Shown: positions 37,047 to 46,254 of the stretch, piece after piece
How the letters are laid out: each line of letters opens with the position of its first letter
Position numbering within the stretch: the first letter of the stretch is position 1
NCBI GenBank assembly: GCA_030834095.1
Contig: JAURGA010000005.1
Location: forward strand, 1 to 64,000
DNA length: 64,000 nt
Direction: 5' to 3'
From: Candidatus Nanopelagicales bacterium
GTDB lineage: Bacteria > Actinomycetota > Actinomycetes > Nanopelagicales > Nanopelagicaceae
Notes under the pieces: model-generated
Told to the model about the DNA's origin: nothing
Database searches by the model: none
The model's input: the letters and a program-made list of their open reading frames with translations, nothing else
Position numbers and translations under genes: made by a program

Positions 37047-38639
37047 TTAGTGGTGTCCGCTTCCTAGCGCTTTCGCTTCACTCTCAGTCGGCGCCGGAAT
37101 CTGTTCGACATGTGCCTGACTAAATCGTGCACGAATCTTGCCCTTAATGCCCTGCGGGTTTTTTACACCATTCGCATCGGTATCCGGAACAACAAGTGCC
37201 TTTGGTTGCAGGTGTTGGGTAAGCGTGAACTTCTCAGCTGCAGTTAACTCTTCGTGAATTTCAACGAATTCACCGTGAGGGAGCATCACTAAGCGACCAG
37301 TTTCGCGGCCATGCAGAACTTTCTCGCGATCAGCACGCTGCAGTGATAGACAGATTCTCTTAGTTATAACGAAGACCAGCGGTGGGATTACGATGACACC
37401 GATTCTGCTGAACCACATGATCTGATTAATAGTGAGGTCAAAGTGGGTGGCGAGAAGGTCATTTCCGCCATTAATTAAGGTAACTAAGACGAAGGACAAT
37501 GACATCGCGCCAATAGCAGTACGGTTTGGATTATTGCGTGGTCGATCTAGCAAGTGGTGTTCGCTCTTATCTCCGGTCATCCAAGATTCGATAAATGGAT
37601 AGAGCGCCATCAAGGTAAATAAAATGCCAGGAATAATTAGGCCTGGAATTAAAATGTTCCAGGAAATTGTGTAGCCGAGAACGTAACTCTCGAGTGGGGG
37701 GAACATTCGAACTAAACCATCGAGCCAACCCATATAAAAGTCCGGCTGTGAGCCGGCAGATACTTGCCCGGGGTTGTACGGTCCATAGAGCCAGATGGGG
37801 TTAATGGATGCAAGTGCGCCGAGTAAGGCAGTAACACCAAAGACTATGAAGAAGAAGCCACCGGCTTTCGCCATGTAGATCGGCATTAGCGGATAGCCAA
37901 CAACATTCTTTTCAGTGCGCCCAGGTCCTGGATATTGGGTGTGCTTCTGATACCAAACCAACATCAAGTGAATTGTTATTAGCGCCAAGAACGCTGCGGG
38001 AAGTAAGAGCACATGCACCGTATAGATTCGAGGAATAAACGCTTCGCCTGGGAAGGCACCACCAAAGGCAAAGAACGCCAAGTAGGAACCAACAACGGGA
38101 AGTGCTTGAATAATTGCTTCTGCGATTCGGACGCCAGTTCCTGAAAGTAAATCATCTGGAAGTGAGTAACCAAGGAATCCTTCAACAATTCCAAGTGTTA
38201 CAAGGCCAACTCCAATTAACCAGTTAGCTTCACGAGGCTTGCGGAAAGCGCCGGTAAAGAAGACGCGCATCAAGTGGGCGATCATTCCAGCCATGAATAG
38301 GAGCGCAGACCAGTGGTGTATCTGGCGCATTAACAGACCACCGCGAACATCAAAGGAGATGTGAAGCGCGGATGCGTATGCTGCTGACATCTTTATATCT
38401 TGAAGCGGCTCGTAACTTCCTTCATAGACTACTTCGCGCTGGGAGGGATCGAACCAGAAAGTTAAGAATGTTCCTGAAAGAAGCAAGATCACAAAAGAAT
38501 AGAGAACAATCTCGCCGAGCATGAAGGACCAATGATCTGGGAAGACCTTGGTTAAATTCTTGCGAAGCCACTTCGCAGCACCTGTGCGATCATCTACATA
38601 GCTCGCAACATTGCCGCCAATACGTTCTGCTTTTTTCAT
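37047..38639 (-). CDS. qcrB: Cytochrome b subunit of the bcc complex
   Basis: QcrB holds both b hemes and the quinol sites. I start it at ATG 38639 (530 residues), with GGGAG 8 nt upstream and an ATGA overlap with qcrA; a TTG five codons earlier is less likely. Heme ligands lie in HHWSALLFMAGMIAHLMR and in HVLLLPAAFLALITIHLM. The long C-terminal extension after the eighth helix is typical of actinobacteria. It works with QcrA and QcrC and hands electrons to the aa3 oxidase. Confidence 0.96.
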   Translation of the reverse strand: MKKAERIGGNVASYVDDRTGAAKWLRKNLTKVFPDHWSFMLGEIVLYSFVILLLSGTFLTFWFDPSQREVVYEGSYEPLQDIKMSAAYASALHISFDVRGGLLMRQIHHWSALLFMAGMIAHLMRVFFTGAFRKPREANWLIGVGLVTLGIVEGFLGYSLPDDLLSGTGVRIAEAIIQALPVVGSYLAFFAFGGAFPGEAFIPRIYTVHVLLLPAAFLALITIHLMLVWYQKHTQYPGPGRTEKNVVGYPLMPIYMAKAGGFFFIVFGVTALLGALASINPIWLYGPYNPGQVSAGSQPDFYMGWLDGLVRMFPPLESYVLGYTISWNILIPGLIIPGILFTLMALYPFIESWMTGDKSEHHLLDRPRNNPNRTAIGAMSLSFVLVTLINGGNDLLATHFDLTINQIMWFSRIGVIVIPPLVFVITKRICLSLQRADREKVLHGRETGRLVMLPHGEFVEIHEELTAAEKFTLTQHLQPKALVVPDTDANGVKNPQGIKGKIRARFSQAHVEQIPAPTESEAKALGSGHH

Positions 38640-39628
38640 GATGAGCGCTCCCAAAAGCTAGGTCCGACAGGTTCGTTAAATGGTCTTTGTGCGACTAGAT
38701 TTCCATCGCTATCCACGGTTATCGCAAGTTGTGGCAGCGGCCTTGCGGAAGGTCCGAAGATAACCTTCGCTGCTCGCGTCACATCAAATGTTGATTGGTG
38801 GCAAGGACAGAGTAAATGTTTTGTCTGTTGTTCGTAGAGTGCAACGGCGCATCCCATATGAGAGCAAATCTTTGAGAATGCAATGATTCCGTCATACGTC
38901 CATGAGAGCCGCTCGGCATCTAATTGAAATTCCGAAGGGCGAAGTCGGATAAGTAGAACCGCATCTTTTGCGATGTCATACAAGTGGCGCACCTTGCCAG
39001 GTTCTAACTCAGGAAGAACCTGCGCGACAGCACCAACTTCTAAATCTTCTGGACGGATAGGTCGATCGCCCGGATCTGTAACTAAACGAGTTCCGGTTTT
39101 CCAGGAAGTTTTCTCAAGTTCTTTACCTGGCAACGGGCCTAAATCACGAAGTAAAACAATTGGGGTAAGGGCAGAGGCGCCGAGCGCTAATCCGAGAGTC
39201 CGCTTGATTAGAGAGCGGCGTCCTAATCCTGCAGCACCAGCTTGTTCCTTGACAGTTCTTACAAAATCTGCACGATCTTCATCGGGAGAACGAAATTCAT
39301 GGCGCTCAGCAATAACTTCAGTATCGGGCATCAAATTTTTTGCCCAATGAACTAAACCAAGACCGATAAATAAAAGTGAGAAAGCCATGCCAAGACCGAG
39401 GAATAGTTGGTGGGCATTTGTGTCACCCATTATTGGAAGGAAGAAGAAAATTTCATCACTGATAAAAACATATGCGTAGATTGCTAAAGCGGTAGATAAG
39501 GCAGATAGAACAAAGAGAATTGATACTTGGCGCTCTGCTCGGTCTGCGGCCTTTGGATCTACATCCGTTTTGCGATGAACATGTTCAGGCAGGCCAGGGT
39601 CTTGAAACTTCTGAATCTCATTAGACAT
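38636..39628 (-). CDS. qcrA: Rieske iron-sulfur subunit of the bcc complex
   Basis: A 330-residue Rieske protein of the actinobacterial type, with three N-terminal helices (about 36-55, 73-92, 146-160) rather than one. The [2Fe-2S] ligands are CSHMGC (Cys255, His257) and CPCHQS (Cys274, His277), with Cys260 and Cys276 for the disulfide. It overlaps qcrB by 4 nt and follows qcrC by 11 nt. Confidence 0.96.
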   Translation of the reverse strand: MSNEIQKFQDPGLPEHVHRKTDVDPKAADRAERQVSILFVLSALSTALAIYAYVFISDEIFFFLPIMGDTNAHQLFLGLGMAFSLLFIGLGLVHWAKNLMPDTEVIAERHEFRSPDEDRADFVRTVKEQAGAAGLGRRSLIKRTLGLALGASALTPIVLLRDLGPLPGKELEKTSWKTGTRLVTDPGDRPIRPEDLEVGAVAQVLPELEPGKVRHLYDIAKDAVLLIRLRPSEFQLDAERLSWTYDGIIAFSKICSHMGCAVALYEQQTKHLLCPCHQSTFDVTRAAKVIFGPSARPLPQLAITVDSDGNLVAQRPFNEPVGPSFWERSS

Positions 39629-39639
39629 TTTTCGCTACC

Positions 39640-40455
39640 CTATTTCGCTTTCACTGTTAGCCAGACGGCTATTCCAATTAGTAAACCAAGACCAAGTGTC
39701 CAAACTAAGAGTCCTTCAGTAACTGGGCCAACACGACCCAGCGATGCACCGCCTAGATTAGGTTCATTCTCTGCAGCTTTAATCCATTTAATAATTGACA
39801 ACTTCTCTTCGGGGGTGATGGTCTTATCGCTAAATACTGGCATCGATTGTGGACCTGTAATCATCGCTTCATAAATATGCTTAACATCAACTCCCATAAC
39901 AGTTGGGGCGTATTTTCCTTGAGTAAGCGCGCCACCTTGACCAGCAAAGTTGTGGCACATTGCGCAGTTGGTTCGAAATAGTTCGCCACCCTCTGCAGTA
40001 TTTCCATCGCGCTCATAAGTTATTTGTGCTTCGTTAATTACAGCAGGGCCAGGAGCAAGTGATGCAACATATGCAGCAAGTGCAGCGGTTTCCTCTTCGG
40101 TGTAAACCGGCTCTTTACGCATAGCCTGTTGGCTCATATCGGCCATTGGCATACGGCCAGTTCCCACTTGGAAATCAACAGATGCGCCACCCACGCCAAT
40201 CAAAGATGGAGCTATGCCACTTCCTTCAAGGTTTAATCCGTGACAGGTCGAACATCCGAAGTTGTATATTCGCTTACCTTCTTCAATCAAAGTTGACTTC
40301 GGCGCAATCTCTTTCTCGCTTGAACTAGGAACCGCACTGGCAACTTGAAAGGTAGTTCCAAGAGTTATCAGCGCAACAATTAAAAGCGCTGGGCCAGCAA
40401 AGCGATGGCGGCGATATCTGGAGATCTTCTTGATTCCTGAATTCATTTTTTCCAT
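39640..40455 (-). CDS. qcrC: Diheme cytochrome c subunit (cytochrome cc)
   Basis: QcrC replaces a soluble cytochrome c in actinobacteria by carrying two c-type hemes that pass electrons straight to CtaC. The two heme motifs are CSTCH (68-72) and CAMCH (164-168). An N-terminal signal/helix (about 21-41) and a C-terminal anchor helix (GLLVWTLGLGLLIGIAVWL) complete the 271 residues. It lies between ctaE and qcrA in one transcript. Confidence 0.96.
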   Translation of the reverse strand: MEKMNSGIKKISRYRRHRFAGPALLIVALITLGTTFQVASAVPSSSEKEIAPKSTLIEEGKRIYNFGCSTCHGLNLEGSGIAPSLIGVGGASVDFQVGTGRMPMADMSQQAMRKEPVYTEEETAALAAYVASLAPGPAVINEAQITYERDGNTAEGGELFRTNCAMCHNFAGQGGALTQGKYAPTVMGVDVKHIYEAMITGPQSMPVFSDKTITPEEKLSIIKWIKAAENEPNLGGASLGRVGPVTEGLLVWTLGLGLLIGIAVWLTVKAK

Positions 40456-40478
40456 TCTCGTTATTTCACCCTAGTCCA

Positions 40479-41105
40479 TTACTTAATCAGATAAATCGTT
40501 GCGAATAGCGCGATCCAAACAACGTCAACAAAGTGCCAGTAATAGGAGACCACAATTGCTGTTTGCGCTTGCTTATGTCCAAATCTTTGGGCGCGAAAGG
40601 TTCGAATCATTACGATCAAGAATGCAATTAAGCCACCCGTTACGTGCAACCCATGGAAACCAGTTGTCATATAGAAAACCGAACCATAAGCATTTGATGA
40701 GAGTGTTAAGTTCTCTTGGACTAAGTGTGCATATTCATAAACTTGACCACCGATGAAGAAGGCTCCCATAAGGAATGTCAGCGCGAACCATTCACGCATT
40801 CCCCACTTACTAAATTGAAAGATCGAACCAGTTCGCTTAGCTTGGAAACGTTCAGCAGCGAAAACACCAAACTGACATGTAACGGACGAAAGAACCAAGA
40901 TTGTTGTATTCGCAGCAGCAAAAGGAATAGCTAATAGCTCAGTTGATTCAAGCCAAATTTGTGGACCCTGAACTGCGCGCGTTGTGAAATACATTGCAAA
41001 GAGCGCGGCGAAGAACATCAACTCACTTGCAAGCCAGACAATTGTTCCGACCGCAACCAGATTAGGACGGTTTATCTTCTGGGGTGGCAGAACGGCAGTT
41101 GTCAT
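40479..41105 (-). CDS. ctaE: Cytochrome c oxidase subunit III
   Basis: A 208-residue, five-helix subunit III. Motifs include [20 protein letters not shown] near the N-terminus, [14 protein letters not shown] and a C-terminal [14 protein letters not shown]. It heads the ctaE-qcrC-qcrA-qcrB transcript. AATAAT lies 7 nt before the ATG with no SD, so it may be leaderless. Confidence 0.95.
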   Translation of the reverse strand: MTTAVLPPQKINRPNLVAVGTIVWLASELMFFAALFAMYFTTRAVQGPQIWLESTELLAIPFAAANTTILVLSSVTCQFGVFAAERFQAKRTGSIFQFSKWGMREWFALTFLMGAFFIGGQVYEYAHLVQENLTLSSNAYGSVFYMTTGFHGLHVTGGLIAFLIVMIRTFRAQRFGHKQAQTAIVVSYYWHFVDVVWIALFATIYLIK

Positions 41106-41241
41106 GGGGGCGATTATTCCCGATTCGTGGGGGAAATGAGATATTTATAGGCCAGGACGGCACTCACTTCTGGTGAATCTCATCACCAATTCACATCCTT
41201 GGTTAAAGCTCTTTCTGGGATTTTATTGGCGCTTTGGCGGC

Positions 41242-41247
41242 TAGAAT
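41242..41247 (+). promoter_or_regulatory. -10 box of the receiver-like gene
   Basis: TAGAAT ends 7 nt before ATG 41255. This favours 41255 over the ATG at 41249 as the start of a leaderless mRNA. Confidence 0.4.
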
Positions 41248-41254
41248 TATGGCC

Positions 41255-41674
41255 ATGCCTTCTGAGAAAAATCTGGCCAAACTGATAATCGCGCTCTATT
41301 CGGATGACTCATCCGTCCGCTCATCAATAATCACTGCACTTGGCCGTCGGGTTTCAGCCGATCTGCCAGAACACAAGATTGTTGAGTTTGCCACCGGCCC
41401 AGCTCTTCGGCTTTATCTAGATTCCAAGCAGAGCGCAGATCTCTTTATTCTCGATGGCGAAGCAGTCCCTGAAGGTGGATTGGGCCTGGCCCGCCAGTTA
41501 AAAGATGAGGTTTTTAATTGCCCACCAGTCTTAGTCATTACCGGTCGGGTCCAAGACAACTGGCTAGCTGCCTGGTCGAAGGCAGATGATGCGATTCTTC
41601 ATCCCATCGACCCGTTCACTCTCGCCTCAAAAGTGGCGAAGTTGCTTAAGAATAAGGCAGAAATCAGCGCATAA
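41255..41674 (+). CDS. Receiver-like (response-regulator fold) protein, atypical
   Basis: A 139-residue protein that matches a CheY-like receiver alone: acidic pair Asp17-Asp18 in LYSDD, candidate phospho-acceptor Asp67 in LFILDG and Thr96 in VLVITG. The conserved lysine before the cis-proline is His116 (LHPIDP), so phosphorylation-driven switching may be altered or absent. No output domain follows. A similar gene lies near the oxidase genes in other actinobacteria (from memory). Its last 11 bp overlap the convergent exonuclease gene. Confidence 0.6.
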   Translation: MPSEKNLAKLIIALYSDDSSVRSSIITALGRRVSADLPEHKIVEFATGPALRLYLDSKQSADLFILDGEAVPEGGLGLARQLKDEVFNCPPVLVITGRVQDNWLAAWSKADDAILHPIDPFTLASKVAKLLKNKAEISA

Positions 41675-42275
41675 ATTTCTTCAGCTCCGAGATGCTGAAA
41701 ACTTCAAAACCAGCAAGTCGTTCTATCAATCGATGTAGAACCTCAATCGTTGTTTTCACATCGTCTAGAGCTCTGTGATTCGGTAGCGCCTTGGTATCGA
41801 AAAACTGAGAAAGTGTGCCAAGTTTATAATTCTGGATTTCAGTTCGATCAATCACACGCCTTGCCAATTTCACGGTATCGATAACCTCATACTTGGGCCA
41901 GTTATGCGAAAGCGAGTGTGCTGCCGCTTTTAAGAAACCGATATCAAATGGTGCGTTATGGGCAACCAGATGGACATCTTCATGGCGGTTAATGAACTCG
42001 ATGAACTCAGGGAAGGCCTGGTCGATAAGCGGGGCACCCTCTAACATTTCATCGGTTATGCCAGTTAAATTAACTATGTATTCCGGTAATACAACTTGCG
42101 GATTAACAAAGGTTGAGAACTCTTCCAGAATCTCGCCACCACGAACTGCGATCGCCCCGATTTCAGTTATGGTGCAACCATTGGCAGGGGAGGCCCCTGT
42201 TGTTTCTAAATCCAACACTATAAATGTGATCTCAGCTAACGAGGCTTGATTTTTAGGTGTCATTCGAATTGCCAT
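41664..42275 (-). CDS. DEDDh 3'-5' exonuclease (DnaQ-like)
   Basis: A 203-residue exonuclease of the DNA polymerase III epsilon type. The catalytic acids are Asp and Glu in VLDLETTGAS, Asp in HNAPFDIGFL, and His/Asp in NHRALDD. It could proofread or process DNA/RNA ends. In M. tuberculosis the gene at this position next to ctaE (Rv2191) has an added UvrC-like nuclease domain, which is absent here. Confidence 0.88.
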   Translation of the reverse strand: MAIRMTPKNQASLAEITFIVLDLETTGASPANGCTITEIGAIAVRGGEILEEFSTFVNPQVVLPEYIVNLTGITDEMLEGAPLIDQAFPEFIEFINRHEDVHLVAHNAPFDIGFLKAAAHSLSHNWPKYEVIDTVKLARRVIDRTEIQNYKLGTLSQFFDTKALPNHRALDDVKTTIEVLHRLIERLAGFEVFSISELKKFMR

Positions 42276-42281
42276 TTGAAA

Positions 42282-42287
42282 ATACTA
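42282..42287 (-). promoter_or_regulatory. -10 box of the exonuclease gene, leaderless layout
   Basis: TAGTAT on the minus strand ends 6 nt before the ATG at 42275. Confidence 0.45.
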
Positions 42288-42304
42288 ATGAGGCGCACTG
42301 ACAT

Positions 42305-43450
42305 TTAGCGGTTGGCCTTAATGCCAATAATCGATTGCGCCAGAATAAGAGCAGCAATCAAATACGTTGCAATCAGCCAACTATTTGAAGCTTCATAGGT
42401 ATAACCAATCAGGACTGGGAATATGGCAGCGATGCAGTAACCAATTCCTTGGGCCATCGAAGATAGATGACTAGTGGCCCCAACGCTGGGGGACTTCATT
42501 GCAATTAGGCCAAGTGCCAGCGGAAGTGCTGCGTGGGTTGTCGAAATCAAAAGCAAGGCCGGGATGGACCAGCTATTTGAGAGATGATTTAGTAGCAAGA
42601 ACCCAATGATTCCCGGAATTGAAGTTGCGAGAATCGCTAGTTTCAAATTTTCGCCACGACTAAAAACCAAAGGCAGAATTAGGGTTAAAGCAAAACCGCA
42701 GAGAGTTGAAAGGCCAAAGAGCGCGCCGGCTTCTGCGGCTGAATAACCTTTATCAATCAATATCTTCGGCATCCACGCTACCTGGGTATAAAAGATTGCG
42801 GATTGAACTCCCATGTAAAACGAGACCAACCAAGCCTTCTTTGACCGTAACAATTCTTTGAAATGATTCTCATGGTTATCGGGCATTGGTTTCGCTTTTC
42901 GAAGCAGTGGAATCCAAATGAGTGCCACTAATATCGCCGGTATTGCCCAAACTGAAATTCCAATTTTCCAATTGTCTCCGAAGTAAGACGCGATTGGAAT
43001 CGAGAGGCCAGCACCAAGTGATGCCATTAGCGCAAGAACTGCAGAATAAATCGGCATGACGGTGGTTATCTTCTTTGGATAATCTCGTCGAACAAGTGCT
43101 GGTGTAACGATATTTAAAATTGCGATACTAATACCGAGGATGATTGTTGATCCAAAGAGCAAAGAGTTCGAGCCAAGAGATCGCAAGATAGTGGCTGCGG
43201 CAAGGGCGAGGAGCGCGAAAACTATGAGTTGTTCGGTCTTGATTCTGCTGAAGATTCGAAGGCTTGGAAGTGGCGCCGCAACTGCAAAACAAATAACTGG
43301 AATTGCCGTGAGAAAACCGAATTGAACTATTCCTAAATTTTGGCCTTTGCTAATGGCGGTTATTTGAGGGCCGATACTTGTAATCGGAGCGCGAATGCAT
43401 CCCGCGATTGCAAGGAGTGCGATCAGCTGAAAATGACGCGTTGCTTGCAT
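42305..43450 (-). CDS. MFS transporter, CynX/NimT family
   Basis: A 381-residue membrane protein with about 12 helices. The N-terminal RAPITSIGPQ motif and overall pattern match CynX/NimT transporters (cyanate/nitroimidazole family names, though real substrates vary). It stands alone, divergent from the nucleoside transporter operon across 166 bp. The cargo is unknown. Confidence 0.8.
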   Translation of the reverse strand: MQATRHFQLIALLAIAGCIRAPITSIGPQITAISKGQNLGIVQFGFLTAIPVICFAVAAPLPSLRIFSRIKTEQLIVFALLALAAATILRSLGSNSLLFGSTIILGISIAILNIVTPALVRRDYPKKITTVMPIYSAVLALMASLGAGLSIPIASYFGDNWKIGISVWAIPAILVALIWIPLLRKAKPMPDNHENHFKELLRSKKAWLVSFYMGVQSAIFYTQVAWMPKILIDKGYSAAEAGALFGLSTLCGFALTLILPLVFSRGENLKLAILATSIPGIIGFLLLNHLSNSWSIPALLLISTTHAALPLALGLIAMKSPSVGATSHLSSMAQGIGYCIAAIFPVLIGYTYEASNSWLIATYLIAALILAQSIIGIKANR

Positions 43451-43456
43451 TACGGC

Positions 43457-43462
43457 AGTATA
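43457..43462 (-). promoter_or_regulatory. -10 box of the CynX-like gene, leaderless layout
   Basis: TATACT on the minus strand ends 6 nt before the ATG at 43450. Confidence 0.45.
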
Positions 43463-43486
43463 AATCCGTTTATTTGCTCCGATTTC

Positions 43487-43500
43487 GTTTAACTTTAAAC
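43487..43500. promoter_or_regulatory. Candidate operator upstream of the nucleoside transporter
   Basis: GTTTAA-CT-TTAAAC is a perfect 6-2-6 inverted repeat in the divergent region, just before a possible -35 (TTGAGA, 43507-43512). It could bind a repressor of the nucleoside uptake operon. No purine-riboswitch core is present here. Confidence 0.3.
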
Positions 43501-43616
43501 CTCTAGTTGAGACTTTGTTATCGAAACATCAGTCAGCGAAGCTTGCAAGCAATTGGCGAAAGAGTAGGGTTTCTCCCAAATCAATCCCTTTAAAAAGGGT
43601 TAATCCAGGAGGCGCT

Positions 43617-44660
43617 TTGAAAAAGTCATTTAAGCTAATTGCAGTAGCCGCATCTCTGACACTCATTACAGGTGTTGCAGTTGCTCCTTCAGCACAAGCA
43701 AAGAAAATTAAATTATGTCTCGCTCTAGACACTGGCGGCGTAGACGATCGTTCATTCAACCAGGGTGCATGGGAAGGTGCTCAGGCTTCTAAAGTTGCAA
43801 CAGCAGAATATCTGGCAGCAGCTACACCTGCCGATTTTGCGCCAAACATCAAAGCTTTCGTAGATAAGAAATGCCAATTAATCATCGGAGTTGGCTTTGC
43901 TATTTCAAGTGCGATTGTGAAATCAGCGTTGGCTAACCCGAAAATTTCATATGCTGTAGTTGATGATGCAGGCGCAGATTGCGATGAAAACTTCAATTGC
44001 AAGCCGGTAAAGAATGTTAAGGGTCTTACCTTTCAGACAGATGAAGCTGCTTTCTTGGCAGGTTACTTATCTGCAGGAATGACGAAGACCGGTAAGGTTG
44101 CAACCTACGGTGGCGCGCCTTATCCAACAGTTACAATTTTCATGGACGGATATGTTCGTGGAGTTGACTACTACAACAAGCTCAAAGGAACGAATGTTTC
44201 GGTTTTAGGTTGGGATACTAAAACTAAGACTGGCTCTTTCGTCGGTAACTTTATCGACCAAAATGCCGCGCTAACTCTTTCAAAGGGCTTTGAACAACAG
44301 GGAGCAGACATCATTCTTCCGGTCGGCGGAAACCTTGGATCGGCATACGCCGCTGCTAACGAGAAGACTAAAAAGGCGCTAACAATTTGGGTTGACTCAG
44401 ATGGTTACGACCTACTCCCAGCTGGAAAATCAACACTTCTAACAACTGTCGTCAAGGAAATTGGCGCATCAATTAAATCAGTTGCTAAGGATGTTGCGGC
44501 TAAGAAGTTCAACGGAAGCCTTTATGTCGGAACACTTAAGAACAGGGGTGTTTCACTTGCTCCGTACCACGATCTAAGTCCACGAGTTCCAGGCAAATTA
44601 AAGCTTGAAGTTCGCAAGATTAGAGATCAAATCAAGGCAGGAACCTTGAAGATAAACTGA
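43617..44660 (+). CDS. BMP-family nucleoside-binding protein of an ABC importer
   Basis: Started at TTG 43617 (347 residues) because AGGAGG lies 4 nt upstream and a clean signal peptide follows (basic MKKSFK, hydrophobic core, cleavage near APSAQA|KK). An upstream ATG at 43515 adds a non-signal extension. The mature protein has the BMP/PnrA fold, with LALDTGGVDDRSFNQ at its start. Members bind purine or other nucleosides. It heads the operon with the ATPase, two permeases and salvage enzymes. No lipobox cysteine is visible. Confidence 0.9.
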   Translation: MKKSFKLIAVAASLTLITGVAVAPSAQAKKIKLCLALDTGGVDDRSFNQGAWEGAQASKVATAEYLAAATPADFAPNIKAFVDKKCQLIIGVGFAISSAIVKSALANPKISYAVVDDAGADCDENFNCKPVKNVKGLTFQTDEAAFLAGYLSAGMTKTGKVATYGGAPYPTVTIFMDGYVRGVDYYNKLKGTNVSVLGWDTKTKTGSFVGNFIDQNAALTLSKGFEQQGADIILPVGGNLGSAYAAANEKTKKALTIWVDSDGYDLLPAGKSTLLTTVVKEIGASIKSVAKDVAAKKFNGSLYVGTLKNRGVSLAPYHDLSPRVPGKLKLEVRKIRDQIKAGTLKIN

Positions 44661-44673
44661 TAAGTACGCATTT

Positions 44674-44713
44674 AAAAACAGGGGGCTCCGAGCAATTGGG
44701 CCTCCTGTTTTTT
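44674..44713 (+). terminator. Hairpin between binding-protein and ATPase genes
   Basis: AAAAACAGGGGGC pairs with GCCTCCTGTTTTT (one mismatch) across a 14-nt loop, followed by a T-run. Position after the binding-protein gene suggests a partial terminator that keeps the binding protein more abundant than the membrane subunits. Confidence 0.75.
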
Positions 44714-44739
44714 GCACTAATAGTCGATAGGATTCGAGA

Positions 44740-46254
44740 GTGTCATTAGAATTGCGGGGAATCACCAAAACGTTTGGCTCATTTACAGCAAATGATTCCA
44801 TAAACTTAAAAGTTGAGACTGGCCAAATCCACGCCATTTTGGGCGAGAATGGCGCGGGTAAATCCACGTTAATGAATATTGTGTATGGCCTACTTAAGGC
44901 TGATTCAGGTGAGATTCTGATTGACGGGAAAAGCGTAGACATTTCGGGCCCTAGTGATGCTCTAAGCGTAGGTATCGGAATGGTTCACCAGCACTTCATG
45001 CTGGTTCCAGTCTTTAGTGTTGCTGAAAACATAATGTTGGGACACGAGAAGTTTAACAAGTTCAGGGTTCTAGATTTAGATGAAGCGCGTAAAGCAATTC
45101 GTGCTATTTCGGAAGATTTTGGTTTGCAAGTTGACCCAGATGCAATTGTTGAAACTCTTCCGGTTGGAATCCAACAAAAAGTTGAAATTATTAAGGCGCT
45201 AATTCATGAGGCAAAAGTTCTAATTTTGGATGAACCTACTGCGGTGCTCACTCCACAAGAGACTGATGAGCTTCTAAATACTATGCGCGATCTGAAGAAC
45301 AAGGGAACATCGATAATTTTTATCACCCATAAGTTACGGGAAGTCCGCGCGGTCGCAGACCAAATAACAATTATCCGTCGTGGCAAGGTGGTTGCCTCGG
45401 TTGCTCCGGAAGCTTCGGAAGGTGAGTTAGCGTCGATGATGGTCGGTCGAGCCGTGGATTTGGCTCCCGAAAAATATGCGCATGAGATGGGCAGTGCAAT
45501 TTTAGAAGTTAAGAACCTAACGGTTCGGGATGCACTGGGGACTGCGGTAGTGAAAAGTGTCAATTTTCATGTAAATGCCGGCGAGGTCCTTGCTGTTGCA
45601 GGAGTACAAGGAAATGGCCAATCTGAACTTGCTCGGGCGCTTATTAACCTAGAGGAGCACATCGAAGGTTCAGTCCTTTTGGATGGAAGAGAGATTCGAG
45701 GCTCAAGCATTAAGGATTCGTTGCACGCTGGTATCGCATTTATCCCAGAGTCTCGGGAGCTAGATGGAGTAATTGGAAGCTTCTCGATAGCCGAAAATCT
45801 TATTCTCGATTTGCATGATAGGGCCCCTTATTCAAAAGGTATAAATATTTCAGCAAAGGTGATGCAGGAAGAGGCGGACAAAAGGGTTGCTGAATTTGAT
45901 ATCCGCGCCCAATCAATCATGGACTCGGTTTCCACATTGTCTGGTGGGAATAAGCAGAAAGTTGTAATTGCCCGCGAACTTTCAAGACCAATCAAAGTTC
46001 TTGTGGCTTCACAACCAACCCGTGGTCTAGATGTTGGTTCTATCGAGTTTGTCCACGAAAGAATTTTGTCTGAAAGAGATGCCGGTCGTGGCGTCGTTCT
46101 TTTTAGTACTGAACTTGATGAGGTGATCGCTCTTGCTGATCGCATTGCGGTTATGTATCGCGGTGAAATTCTAGACATTGTGGATTCAAAAGTAACAAGA
46201 GAAGAACTTGGATTACTTATGGCTGGAATTTCATCTTCGAAAGCAAGCGCCTAA
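44740..46254 (+). CDS. Nucleoside ABC importer ATPase (two ATPase domains)
   Basis: A 504-residue protein with two fused ATPase domains, as in the RbsA/NupA-type importers. The first has Walker A GENGAGKST and Walker B VLILDEPTAVL with a VGIQQKVEIIKAL signature. The second has a degenerate Walker A (GVQGNGQSE) and signature LSGGNKQKVVIAREL, so only one site may be fully active. It starts at GTG. It serves the two permeases encoded next. Confidence 0.9.
   Translation: MSLELRGITKTFGSFTANDSINLKVETGQIHAILGENGAGKSTLMNIVYGLLKADSGEILIDGKSVDISGPSDALSVGIGMVHQHFMLVPVFSVAENIMLGHEKFNKFRVLDLDEARKAIRAISEDFGLQVDPDAIVETLPVGIQQKVEIIKALIHEAKVLILDEPTAVLTPQETDELLNTMRDLKNKGTSIIFITHKLREVRAVADQITIIRRGKVVASVAPEASEGELASMMVGRAVDLAPEKYAHEMGSAILEVKNLTVRDALGTAVVKSVNFHVNAGEVLAVAGVQGNGQSELARALINLEEHIEGSVLLDGREIRGSSIKDSLHAGIAFIPESRELDGVIGSFSIAENLILDLHDRAPYSKGINISAKVMQEEADKRVAEFDIRAQSIMDSVSTLSGGNKQKVVIARELSRPIKVLVASQPTRGLDVGSIEFVHERILSERDAGRGVVLFSTELDEVIALADRIAVMYRGEILDIVDSKVTREELGLLMAGISSSKASA

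Noticed and set aside
43501-43616. Possible purine riboswitch before the nucleoside binding protein
   Set aside because: The conserved purine-aptamer core is absent; only a small CCCTTT/AAAGGG hairpin is present.
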